The notes beneath the pieces are model-generated. The model had not been told where the DNA came from, did no database searches, and saw nothing but the letters and a program-made list of their open reading frames with translations. 53,867 nucleotides of DNA, from positions 1-53,867 of the forward strand of contig NZ_QWKY01000018.1 in assembly GCF_003574035.1 (NCBI RefSeq). Reading direction: 5' to 3'. Positions 1 through 7,274 of the stretch are shown one piece after another. The position numbers and the translations under genes are program-made. Numbering within the stretch: the stretch's first letter is position 1; every line of letters starts with the position of its first letter. The DNA comes from Meiothermus hypogaeus. GTDB lineage: Bacteria; Deinococcota; Deinococci; Deinococcales; Thermaceae.

Positions 1-359
1 TGGGGCGTCCACTGGATGGGGGTGGGCTCGGGGGCCGCCGCTGGGGTTCCACCGAGTCCCCTGGTATACGCGGCAATCGCCCGGGCGTCTGATTCGGAAA
101 TTTGGGGCATGGCGGGCATCACCCCGTTGTAGGTCTGGCCGCCTACTTCCAGCGGGCCGCTGATGCCCTGGCGAATCGCCTTGACCACGTAGGCCTCGTC
201 CTGTATCCGGGGGTTGCCCGATAGGGGTGGAAAGACCCCCGGTATACCCTGTCCGTTTGCGCCGTGGCAGCCTGCACAGTTCTGGCTGTAAAGCACTGCT
301 CCATCGGCAGCAATCGCCAGACCGAGCAGGGCGGCCACGACCACCAGTAGTTGTTTCAT
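1..359 (-). CDS. c-type cytochrome, C-terminal end cut by window edge
   Basis: The minus strand reads from ATG at 359 to the window edge without a stop. The protein starts with a signal peptide (MKQLLVVVAALLGLAIA), followed by the haem-binding motif CAGCH (about residues 28-32) and a probable axial methionine in GVMPAMPQ (about residue 82). This is the layout of a small secreted class I cytochrome c that shuttles electrons on the outer face of the membrane. A Pro/Ala-rich stretch begins near residue 105, so the missing part may be a tail or a further domain. Its start overlaps the stop of the preceding small gene (ATGA), indicating coupled translation. The redox partner cannot be told from this window. 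Confidence 0.9.
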   Translation of the reverse strand, partial: MKQLLVVVAALLGLAIAADGAVLYSQNCAGCHGANGQGIPGVFPPLSGNPRIQDEAYVVKAIRQGISGPLEVGGQTYNGVMPAMPQISESDARAIAAYTRGLGGTPAAAPEPTPIQWTP

Positions 360-553
360 GCCAGCCTCCTTTGTTCTGTGTGGTTTTCCAGCCAAGACAG
401 AAGTTCTTCGATGGCCGAGAAGGGATGTTCGACCCCGGTCCTGGCGTCCTTGATCCGGCCCTCCCAGCGGCCCGCCTGGTCCTGCCACAAAAGCACCAGG
501 TAGACCGGCATTTTGGGTGGGGGCAGGTTGCGCTGGGTAGGTTCCTGGGCCAT
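356..553 (-). CDS. small conserved-type protein coupled to cytochrome c
   Basis: A 65-residue protein with no signal peptide or membrane segment. It begins MAQEPTQRNLPPPKMPVYLV and carries a compact beta-rich core with the motif KDARTGVEHPFSAIEELLSW. Its stop overlaps the cytochrome start by four bases, so the two are translated together. Small proteins with an RIKDARTG..HPFS..ELL pattern are familiar as uncharacterised products in Thermus-group genomes; I assign no function. A role linked to the cytochrome is inference from coupling alone. Confidence 0.6.
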   Translation of the reverse strand: MAQEPTQRNLPPPKMPVYLVLLWQDQAGRWEGRIKDARTGVEHPFSAIEELLSWLENHTEQRRLA

Positions 554-643
554 ACACCCCTAGCTTTGGCCGGCATGCTTACAGAGCGCTTACGGGTTTG
601 GGACATTTGCACCACCCGAAACCCCTAACCTGGGAAAAGAACC

Positions 644-2590
644 ATGAATCCGGTAAGCTGGCAACTGGACGAAGATGGACGGATTGTCCACTGGACTGCG
701 GGTGCGGCCGCTTTTTTTGGTCTGCCTGCAGCGGCGGTACTGCGCAAACCCTGCGCGGAGGTGATTGGGGGTACCGACGCCTTTGGCCGTCCGCTGTGCG
801 TGCGCTGCCCGGTGCAGCGGGAAATTCGCTATGGGGCCTACCAGGCCAGTACCCCTTTGAGCTGGCATGGCCGGCGGCTTTTGTGCCAGGGCTATGCCGA
901 TAGCGGCGTGCGGGTGGAACTCAAGCCCAATGCAGAATGCCAGGCGGACGATTTGCTGACCTCGCTGGCCTGGGCTACCCGCAAGCTCACGGCCGAGCCG
1001 GGCCGTTTCTTCCAGACCCTGCAGGTTTTCCTGGCTGCCTTGCGCCGAGGGTTGGGAATGGAGGCTGCCGAGTTGTTCTTGGCCGATCCCCAGACCCACT
1101 ACCTGGTGCTCACCGCCTACGACGGGGTGCACCGCGAAGCCTTCATGGAAAAACCGTGGTTCGCCTGGGGGGAAGGCTACCCGGGCCTGGTGGCCCTGGG
1201 TCAGCGTCCCCTGGTGACCCACGATCTGGCCTCGGATGCCCGCTATCTGCGCCAGAAGGTCAAAAAGCTGGGTTACAAGACCTATGTGTGCTATCCCCTC
1301 GAGCTCCCCCAGGGCCTGATTGGGGTGCTGAATCTGGCCAGCCGCGACCCCGATGTGGATGACCAGGCCCTGTTGCAGTCGCTCAACCTGCTGGGGCCGG
1401 TGCTGGCGGCCTCGCTGTACACCGTGCTTACCCGCTTGGGCGAGAATGGCCTGCGGGCCATTGCCCAGGCCCTGCGCCAGCGGGCCGAGGCCGAGGGGCT
1501 CGAGGTGCTTCTAAGTGAGGCGGTGGCGCTCAGCGGCGCCTCGGGCGTGCGGCTGGTGCTCAAGGACGGGCAGAGCCTGGTTCACGGAAGGCCCATGCCG
1601 GCCTGTCCCCACATGGTCCTGTGCAGGGTCTGGCAGGGCCGGGTTCAGGGGGTTCGGACGGGCCTGGAGCCCTGCCCTCATATCCAGGAGGGGCGGCCCC
1701 GTTACTGCCTGCCCCTCTGGGCGGGCTCCCAGGTGGTTGGGGTGCAACAGTTTCACTTCACCCGTTTGCCCCAGCCCCCCGGTCAGGCTGTGGCAGCCGT
1801 GCAGTGGCTCGAGCGCCTGGGTGCCGAGTTGCTGTGGCCCGAACCGCAGGTGACCCTGGAGGCCCCCTGGTTGGAGATAAACACCCTGGGCGGGCTTCAG
1901 GTGCGCCGCGCGGGTGAGATCCTGACGCCCAGGGCCTTTGGCCGCCGTCAGGCCCAGACCCTCCTGAAACTGCTGCTGGCCTACCGCGGCCAGACCCTGT
2001 CCCGAGAGGAGCTTTGCGAGCACCTCTGGCCGGACGAAGACCCCGCCCAGACCCAGGGCCGGCTGCACGTGCTGGTGCACGATCTCCGGCAGGCCCTGGA
2101 ACCCGACCCCAGCCAGCCCCAGGTGGTGTTGCGGGAGGGTGAGGGTTACCGCTTTGCCCCTCAGCTGCGTTATTTTCTGGATGTAGAGCGCTTTGAAGCG
2201 CTCCTGGAGCAGGCTGAGCGGCATCAGGGGGCGGCGGCCCTCGAGCTGTATCGCCAGGCCCTGACCCTCTATAAAGGCGACTTCCTGGCCGATGAGCTGT
2301 ACGCTGACTGGGCCGAACTCGAGCGCAGCTACCTGCGCGAACGTGCGGTGGGGGCTTTGTTCCGGGTGGCCGAGGTGGCCCTCTCGCTGCAGCGGCCCCG
2401 CGAGGCCCAGGAGGCCTACCGCCGCATCCTGACCTTCGACCCCTGGCGCGAAGAGGCCTACCTGCGCCTGTTGGAAACCCTTAGGCAAAGCGGCCAGGAA
2501 GCCGAGGCCCGAAGCCTTTTTGAACAGTACCGCAGCCGCATGGAACGGGATGGAGTAGAGATTTCCAGGGAGATGGCTTTCCAGGTGTAG
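644..2590 (+). CDS. PAS/GAF sensor with winged-helix and BTAD domains, transcriptional regulator
   Basis: A 648-residue soluble protein. Residues about 1-90 look like a PAS fold (LDEDGRIVHWTAGAAAFFGL), with a CVRC pair near residue 64 that could hold a cofactor. Residues about 105-260 look like a GAF domain and about 260-400 like a second, degenerate GAF. Residues about 410-500 are an OmpR-type winged helix (RRQAQTLLKLLLAYRGQTLS, then EELCEHLWPDE), followed by a bacterial transcriptional activator (BTAD) TPR-like domain to the end. Such proteins sense a small molecule or redox signal and bind DNA directly. It diverges from the cytochrome pair, which it may regulate (inference). The ATG at 644 has a weak GGGAAAAG ribosome site, so the start is moderately sure. 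Confidence 0.85.
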   Translation: MNPVSWQLDEDGRIVHWTAGAAAFFGLPAAAVLRKPCAEVIGGTDAFGRPLCVRCPVQREIRYGAYQASTPLSWHGRRLLCQGYADSGVRVELKPNAECQADDLLTSLAWATRKLTAEPGRFFQTLQVFLAALRRGLGMEAAELFLADPQTHYLVLTAYDGVHREAFMEKPWFAWGEGYPGLVALGQRPLVTHDLASDARYLRQKVKKLGYKTYVCYPLELPQGLIGVLNLASRDPDVDDQALLQSLNLLGPVLAASLYTVLTRLGENGLRAIAQALRQRAEAEGLEVLLSEAVALSGASGVRLVLKDGQSLVHGRPMPACPHMVLCRVWQGRVQGVRTGLEPCPHIQEGRPRYCLPLWAGSQVVGVQQFHFTRLPQPPGQAVAAVQWLERLGAELLWPEPQVTLEAPWLEINTLGGLQVRRAGEILTPRAFGRRQAQTLLKLLLAYRGQTLSREELCEHLWPDEDPAQTQGRLHVLVHDLRQALEPDPSQPQVVLREGEGYRFAPQLRYFLDVERFEALLEQAERHQGAAALELYRQALTLYKGDFLADELYADWAELERSYLRERAVGALFRVAEVALSLQRPREAQEAYRRILTFDPWREEAYLRLLETLRQSGQEAEARSLFEQYRSRMERDGVEISREMAFQV

Positions 2591-2729
2591 GCCCCGGTCA
2601 AGTTGTTTTCAGGTTTCAATGGGCGCGTGTAGCACAGCCTGGCTCCGGCTGGTAGGGGCTTTCTTGCAACGCTTTATACCGACTTTACCTGTACAGGTAG
2701 TTTTGAAAGTTGTCCCAAACCCCCTCATC

Positions 2730-2823
2730 CGGCGACACCCCAGGTGCAGTCAATTGCGTTCCCGTCACTGTTTGTAGATAGCACGGTCGGGGTGTCGCCA
2801 CCTTCTCCCGCCAGGGGAGAAGG
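2730..2823. terminator. hairpins between convergent genes, likely two-way terminator
   Basis: Between two convergent genes lie two inverted repeats. The first pairs GGCGACACCCC (about 2731-2741) with its complement at 2789-2799. The second is a tight hairpin, CCTTCTCCC at 2801-2809 with GGGAGAAGG at 2815-2823 and a 5-base loop. Neither strand has a long T-run, so termination is inferred mainly from position. The rest of 2591-2876 shows no gene. Confidence 0.5.
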
Positions 2824-2876
2824 CAAGGGGTTCTTGTGGATTTGGAATTAAGTGCAACAGGCCCGGTGGCCTCGCT

Positions 2877-3317
2877 TTAAACACTTTTCTTTTTTCGCGC
2901 TGCGGCCATCTGCAAGAGCTGCTCTCGGGTAAAGACCCTCTGGCTCATGGCAAAGGCAAAGACCGCCACTCCAGCGGCCTGCAAAACCCCCGACAGAACC
3001 AGCAATGCCCGCAGGCCTGGGTTTCCACTGTAAAGCGCCCAGGGCTCCGCCACCAGGCGCAAGAGCAACCCCGCATTCAGGGTGTAGTAAGCCAGGGCTT
3101 CCAGTCCTTCCTGGCGTATCTGCGCGGGCCGGGGCATCATCCAGAAGGCCACCCCCATCACCAGGTTCAAGAAGAACCCCACCAGTCCGGCGTGGACGTG
3201 GGCGGTCTTGAGGTAGGGCACCAGGCCGGGCCAGAGGTAAAAAGCGGTGCCGGTGAGTACCGTGTACAGCAAAAAAAACAGGCTGCTGCGCACAAACAGG
3301 TATTCGTAGAATGACAT
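2877..3317 (-). CDS. four-helix membrane protein, NorB/cytochrome-oxidase-subunit-I-like fragment family
   Basis: A 146-residue integral membrane protein with about four hydrophobic helices. The motif HAGLVGFFLNLVMGVAFWMM resembles helices of the haem-copper oxidase / nitric oxide reductase large subunit, but the protein is far too short to be a full oxidase and lacks the other haem-ligand histidines. I start it at ATG 3317 (MSFYEYLFVRSS); the frame stays open further upstream, but that part is soluble and covers the divergent cupin gene. Its divergent neighbours are a cupin and a YwiC-like protein. In Bacillus ywiC sits beside fnr and narK, so a link with anaerobic nitrogen-oxide metabolism is plausible but inferred. 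Confidence 0.7.
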   Translation of the reverse strand: MSFYEYLFVRSSLFFLLYTVLTGTAFYLWPGLVPYLKTAHVHAGLVGFFLNLVMGVAFWMMPRPAQIRQEGLEALAYYTLNAGLLLRLVAEPWALYSGNPGLRALLVLSGVLQAAGVAVFAFAMSQRVFTREQLLQMAAARKKKSV

Positions 3318-3392
3318 GTTCAGGAAGAGCTTAGCCCCGCCCGGCGGGACAGATGTCACGGGGCGTTCTGAAAAACTCGAGGGTGAAGCCTT

Positions 3393-3716
3393 ATGAAGAC
3401 CGCCCACCATTTCATACCCGACCTCTACAAAGAAGCGCAGGTGCCCTCCGGGGGCATTCTGAGCCGTACGCTGTATAGCGAAGGGGGTGTCAAGACCGTA
3501 CTTTTCGCTTTCGATACCGGGCAGGAACTCTCCGAGCACACCGCCGCCCGTCCGGCCATCCTCCAGATTCTTTCAGGGCAGGGACGCTTGAAGCTGGGCG
3601 AGGATGAACAGGAAGCCAAACCGGGGTGCTGGGTGTACATGCCCGCCGGTCTGGTACACGCCATACGGGCCGAAAGTCCTCTGGTGCTGCTGCTAACTTT
3701 GTTGCCCAAAGTATGA
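3393..3716 (+). CDS. small single-domain cupin protein
   Basis: A 107-residue cupin. The first cupin motif is around LSEHTAARPAILQILSGQGR (residues about 46-65) and the second around PGCWVYMPAGLVHAIRAESP (about 76-95). It keeps one His in each motif, so a metal site is possible. Cupins of this size bind small ligands or metals; the substrate is unknown. Its stop codon overlaps the start of the next gene (ATGA), so the two form an operon. The 75-base divergent promoter region holds a GC-rich near-palindrome CCGCCCGGCGG (about 3338-3348), a possible operator. Confidence 0.8.
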   Translation: MKTAHHFIPDLYKEAQVPSGGILSRTLYSEGGVKTVLFAFDTGQELSEHTAARPAILQILSGQGRLKLGEDEQEAKPGCWVYMPAGLVHAIRAESPLVLLLTLLPKV

Positions 3717-4513
3717 TGCCGCTCTCATCCACCCCCAGGGTGCCCCTCAAAACCGTGGCCCTTCCAAACGAACACGGCGGCTGGGGCTTTACCCTCGAGC
3801 CCATTCTGCTGGGCCTGCTGTTAGCCCCAAGCTGGGCCGGGCTGGGCCTGGGGGTTTTCGCCCTAGCTGCCTTTTTCACCCGGCACCCCCTCAAGCTCTG
3901 GCTGGCCGACCTGGGGCGCGGCAAGCGCTTTCCGCGCACACCGCTGGCTCGCAACTTTGCCATACTGTACGGAAGCCTGGCCCTGGCAGGGCTTTTATTG
4001 GCGCTCTGGACGTCCAGGGGGCCCTTCGGCTGGCCCCTGCTTCTGGCGTTACCTCTGGTGGGGGTGCAGCTCTGGTTCGACGCCCATAACCAGGGGCGCA
4101 ACCTGCTCCCCGAGCTGGCGGGGGCGGTGGCGATGGGGGCGATGGCCAGCAGTATGGCCCTGGCTGCCGACTTTGAGGCCGGTCTGGCCTATGGTCTCTG
4201 GGGGGTGCTGGCCGCCCGTTCGGTAGCCTCCATCTACTATGCGCGGGCCCAAGTACGCCGCGCACGGGGCGAAATAGCAAATGTACAAGCCGTGTACCGG
4301 GCCGAGCTGCTGGCCTTGCTGGGCCTTTCGATTGGGGCCTGGGTGGGCCTGGTGCCCTGGCTGAGCGTGGCGGCCTTGGCGCTATTGCTGCCCTTGTCAC
4401 TATTTACCTTCCAGAAGCCTCCCGTGCCGGCCAAGGTGGTAGGTTGGACGCAGATGGCCCTGGGGCTCCTGGTGGTGGGGGCCACGGTACTGGGTACTCG
4501 ACTTGGATGGTGA
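3713..4513 (+). CDS. YwiC-like integral membrane protein
   Basis: A 266-residue polytopic membrane protein with about eight hydrophobic segments. The N-terminal signature PNEHGGWGF is typical of the YwiC-like family, whose biochemical role is not established. I start it at ATG 3713, overlapping the cupin stop; ATG 3716 is in frame too, and the open frame further upstream to 3626 runs through the cupin gene. The B. subtilis homologue lies next to fnr and narK, which fits the NorB-like protein on the other side of the cupin. Confidence 0.8.
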   Translation: MMPLSSTPRVPLKTVALPNEHGGWGFTLEPILLGLLLAPSWAGLGLGVFALAAFFTRHPLKLWLADLGRGKRFPRTPLARNFAILYGSLALAGLLLALWTSRGPFGWPLLLALPLVGVQLWFDAHNQGRNLLPELAGAVAMGAMASSMALAADFEAGLAYGLWGVLAARSVASIYYARAQVRRARGEIANVQAVYRAELLALLGLSIGAWVGLVPWLSVAALALLLPLSLFTFQKPPVPAKVVGWTQMALGLLVVGATVLGTRLGW

Positions 4514-4528
4514 AAGTGAACCTGCCTG

Positions 4529-4978
4529 CTAGCGAGAGGGCTGACTAGACGTGGGTCTTGGGCCGAAGAACAGCTTGCGGTTTTCGGGCCAGAACAACCA
4601 GACCAGGCCCAGCAGGGGCTGTAACAGGGGCAGAAAGCCATAATCAATGCCAAAGTCGTGCCAGACCGTGCGCCCAATGACCTCCGGCATCACCAAACTC
4701 AGGGTGCCTACCACCAACACCCCGGTCATCTCGAACGAGAGGGCCCCCACCGAAACCCACCAGGCCCAGGGTTTGCGTGTCACGAAAGCCACCGTCGCTA
4801 CCAGATAAATTGCTGCCGCTACTGCCGAGAGGGCAGGGGGGAAGTAGTCGGTAACGCCCGGTTTGAAGAAAAGCTGATAGATCGAGCGGGCTCCCGCCGA
4901 TAGCGCCAGCAAAGGATACGAAACAGCCAGGATTTGTCCAATGGCCCGAATAACCTGCGGTGTCCAAAACCTGCTCAC
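4529..4978 (-). CDS. four-helix integral membrane protein of unknown function
   Basis: A 149-residue hydrophobic protein with about four membrane segments, a WAWWVS motif in the middle and a polar C-terminal tail (GPRPTSSQPSR). No catalytic motif is visible. It converges with the YwiC-like gene and shares its upstream region with the iron-binding protein gene, so the Fur-like site at 5007-5025 could act on both. I do not recognise a characterised family. Confidence 0.65.
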   Translation of the reverse strand: MSRFWTPQVIRAIGQILAVSYPLLALSAGARSIYQLFFKPGVTDYFPPALSAVAAAIYLVATVAFVTRKPWAWWVSVGALSFEMTGVLVVGTLSLVMPEVIGRTVWHDFGIDYGFLPLLQPLLGLVWLFWPENRKLFFGPRPTSSQPSR

Positions 4979-5006
4979 AGTTCAAGTCTACCGCGCAAGT
5001 GCCTAT

Positions 5007-5025
5007 GCGAATGATTCCCATTATC
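5007..5025. promoter_or_regulatory. Fur-box-like operator
   Basis: The 19-base sequence GCGAATGATTCCCATTATC matches the Fur consensus GATAATGATAATCATTATC at 14 of 19 places by eye and keeps its inverted symmetry. It lies between a divergent membrane-protein gene and the gene for a periplasmic iron-binding protein, which is where an iron-responsive repressor would be expected to bind. The site sits 27 bases before the -35 box, so repression of the plus-strand gene would need a second bound dimer or another promoter. Confidence 0.6.
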
Positions 5026-5052
5026 AAAACTATATAAATCCGACTGGAATAC

Positions 5053-5081
5053 TTGACATTAGACGCTGGCCCGAATAGACT
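5053..5081 (+). promoter_or_regulatory. sigma-70-type promoter for the iron-binding protein gene
   Basis: TTGACA at 5053-5058 is followed after 17 bases by TAGACT at 5076-5081. The -35 box is perfect and the -10 box matches 4 of 6. The gene start (GTG 5128) lies about 40 bases downstream with AGGAGG at about 5117. Confidence 0.65.
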
Positions 5082-5127
5082 CCCCTCGAGCCGAAAACGG
5101 CTTTCAGAAGAAATCAGGAGGAACAAA

Positions 5128-6114
5128 GTGAATAGATACCCTGTCCTGGTGACTGCTCTTCTAGCCCTGTTGGGTTTTGCTCAGGCCCAGCAGCAAAGCC
5201 TCACCGTCTATACGGGCCGCGGGCAAGGGCTGGTAGAACCGCTGGTCAAACAGTTCGAGGCCGAGACCGGCATCAAGGTCAATGTGCGTTATGGGCGTGA
5301 TGCCGAGATTCTGGCAGCCCTCCAGGAAGAGGGAACCCGAAGCCCGGCCGATATTTTCTGGGCCAATACCGCTGGGGCGTTGGGGGTGGCTTCCGAGCGG
5401 GGTCTCTTTATTCGCCTGGGGGACTCGATTACGCGGGTTCCTACCAGCTTCGTACCTGCCAGCCGCCAGTGGGTGCCCCTGACTATCCGTTTGCGGGTTC
5501 TGGCCTACAACCCCAGCCGGGTCAAGCCCGAAGACCTGCCCAAGAGCATTATGGACTTGCCCAGGCTGACCCAGTACAAGGGCCGAATTGGCTGGACGCC
5601 CACCTACAGCAGCTTCCAGGACATGATTGCCGCCATGGTAGCGCAGTTTGGCGAGGCGCGCACCCGCCAGTGGTTGAGCGAGATGAAGGCCCTCGAGCCC
5701 AAGGCTTACGCCTCCAACCCCGCCATGATGGAAGCCATCCGGGCGGGTGAGATCGACCTGGGCTCGACCAACCACTACTACATTCAACGCTTCGTGCGGG
5801 CCGGCCAGGCAATTGGCACCTACTACTTTGCCGATGGCGATGTGGGTAGCCTAGCTTTGATAACCGGGGCCGGTATCCTCAAGACCAACAAGAACCTTTC
5901 GGCGGCCAATCGTTTCTTGCTGTGGCTACTCTCTCCCAAGGGCCAGCAATTCTTCACCAGCGAAATAGCCGAGTACCCGGTAGCCCGGGGCATAGTGCTT
6001 TCCCCCAACCTGCTGCCCCTCAACCAGGCAGTGGCTAAAAGCCCCAAGGTAGACTTTGAGAAGCTGCCCCTCGACACCGCACTCAAACTCCTGCGCGAGG
6101 CCGGATTGCTGTAA
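5128..6114 (+). CDS. periplasmic iron(III)-binding protein of an ABC transporter (FbpA/FutA type)
   Basis: A 328-residue exported solute-binding protein. The signal peptide is VNRYPVLVTALLALLGFAQA and the mature protein starts near QQQSLTVYTGRGQGLVEPLV, typical of class-F iron-binding proteins. The late motif GSTNHYYIQRF carries paired tyrosines at the place where FbpA/FutA proteins bind ferric iron. I chose GTG 5128 because AGGAGG sits five bases before it and the signal peptide begins there; the frame is open further upstream. No permease or ATPase gene follows, so the rest of the transporter is encoded elsewhere. A Fur-like box upstream suggests iron control. Confidence 0.88.
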   Translation: MNRYPVLVTALLALLGFAQAQQQSLTVYTGRGQGLVEPLVKQFEAETGIKVNVRYGRDAEILAALQEEGTRSPADIFWANTAGALGVASERGLFIRLGDSITRVPTSFVPASRQWVPLTIRLRVLAYNPSRVKPEDLPKSIMDLPRLTQYKGRIGWTPTYSSFQDMIAAMVAQFGEARTRQWLSEMKALEPKAYASNPAMMEAIRAGEIDLGSTNHYYIQRFVRAGQAIGTYYFADGDVGSLALITGAGILKTNKNLSAANRFLLWLLSPKGQQFFTSEIAEYPVARGIVLSPNLLPLNQAVAKSPKVDFEKLPLDTALKLLREAGLL

Positions 6115-6139
6115 AGCCCTTCGAAATAAGCCCATCAGC

Positions 6140-6172
6140 CATCAGCCGATTGTGGTCGGCTGATGAATTTTT
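6140..6172 (+). terminator. rho-independent terminator
   Basis: CATCAGCCGA at 6140-6149 pairs with TCGGCTGATG at 6156-6165 around a 6-base loop, followed by AATTTTT. It ends the iron-binding protein transcript. Confidence 0.85.
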
Positions 6173-6270
6173 GGGGTATACCTGGAAACCACCCAGCGCG
6201 GACAGGCTTCCAGGCCAGGGGTTTGGGTACATTTATCCCTGGGGTTTTTCTGGCATACTGTTGGGAAGTT

Positions 6271-6690
6271 ATGAAGTCGTCCATCAATCCGCTTCGCCCG
6301 CTGTGGTTATCGTTGGGGTTTTTCTTTGCAGGACTGGGCTTTGTCGGCACAGTGGTACCGGGGATGCCCTCCACGGTGTTTTTTATCCTGGCTGCTTACT
6401 TTTTTTCACGGAGCAGTCAGCGGTTTCTTAACTGGATCCTCAGCCTGCCCAAAGTGGGGCCCATCGTGCAGGATTACCGCAACGGGCTGGGTATGTCCCG
6501 CAAGGCCAAGATTTTCGCGCTGTGCATGCTGAGTTTTTTTGCCCTAACCAGCGCCATTTTTTTTATCCCAGTTTTTTGGGTCAAGGTGCTGGTGTTGGTG
6601 CTGGGTCTGGTGGGCTTCTGGTTCATCCACAGCCGGATTCCTACCAAAGAAATTGTGCTGGCCCAACGCCAGGTGAGCGAAGCTCAGTAA
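6271..6690 (+). CDS. YbaN-like (DUF454) inner-membrane protein
   Basis: A 139-residue membrane protein. The N-terminal part LRPLWLSLGFFFAGLGFVGT followed by VVPGMPSTVFFILAAYFFSR is the hallmark of the DUF454/YbaN family. A short loop (PKVGPIVQDYRNGLG) and two more helices follow. The function of the family is unknown. I start it at ATG 6271, where a GGGAAG ribosome site precedes and the family signature begins, rather than at upstream codons in the terminator region. Confidence 0.82.
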   Translation: MKSSINPLRPLWLSLGFFFAGLGFVGTVVPGMPSTVFFILAAYFFSRSSQRFLNWILSLPKVGPIVQDYRNGLGMSRKAKIFALCMLSFFALTSAIFFIPVFWVKVLVLVLGLVGFWFIHSRIPTKEIVLAQRQVSEAQ

Positions 6691-6708
6691 GCTGGGGTCG
6701 TTTTTCCT

Positions 6709-7266
6709 TCACTTGATGACGGCAAAAGGCCGCCCGGTAACTGAGATGCGGCCCTGGTTCAGCGCCAGCGTGCCCCCTGAGCTGCTCGCTCCGACCCGGA
6801 TCGCCACGCGGAAACTGCCCCCCTTAATGATGTCAAGGGCATTTTTATTCTGGGTGTCGCTAAGGGTCAGGTTGATTGAGATTTCCTGGGTACCGCCTAC
6901 CGGCACATTGAAGCTGCCGGCTCCGAGTCCGATGTCGCCTCCGGCATTGTCATTGACGTTGAGGTCGTTTTCAGGGGCCAGGCGCAATTCGTAGCTGCCA
7001 CTAAAGGTAGAGCCGCCGGTGTTGGTGAGGTTGGCGACTACCAGAATCTGTCCGCGCTCGAGGATATCTAGCTGAATGGGCAGGGGCACCAGGAGCCCTT
7101 CCTGGTCGGCCCCTGGAAACAAGAGTGAGCCCGAGCCCGAGGGGATGGTCAGGGTACGCTGGTTCTGCGGAATAAAGCTGAGGACATTGACGTTGATGAC
7201 ATAGCGAGTCGCAGCACTGCACGCCGCCAGCAGCAAGATTAGAGCAACAAGAGCAAGTCTAGGCAT
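6709..7266 (-). CDS. predicted lipoprotein, beta-rich, unknown function
   Basis: A 185-residue protein with a lipoprotein signal (MPRLALVALILLLAAC, lipid on Cys 16). The mature part is rich in small and beta-forming residues, with patterns such as ANLTNTGGSTFSGSYELRLA that recall an immunoglobulin-like or CARDB-like fold. It follows the outer-membrane barrel gene by eight bases on the same strand, so the two are likely co-transcribed and may work together at the cell envelope (inference). Confidence 0.7.
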   Translation of the reverse strand: MPRLALVALILLLAACSAATRYVINVNVLSFIPQNQRTLTIPSGSGSLLFPGADQEGLLVPLPIQLDILERGQILVVANLTNTGGSTFSGSYELRLAPENDLNVNDNAGGDIGLGAGSFNVPVGGTQEISINLTLSDTQNKNALDIIKGGSFRVAIRVGASSSGGTLALNQGRISVTGRPFAVIK

Positions 7267-7274
7267 GTTTCACC

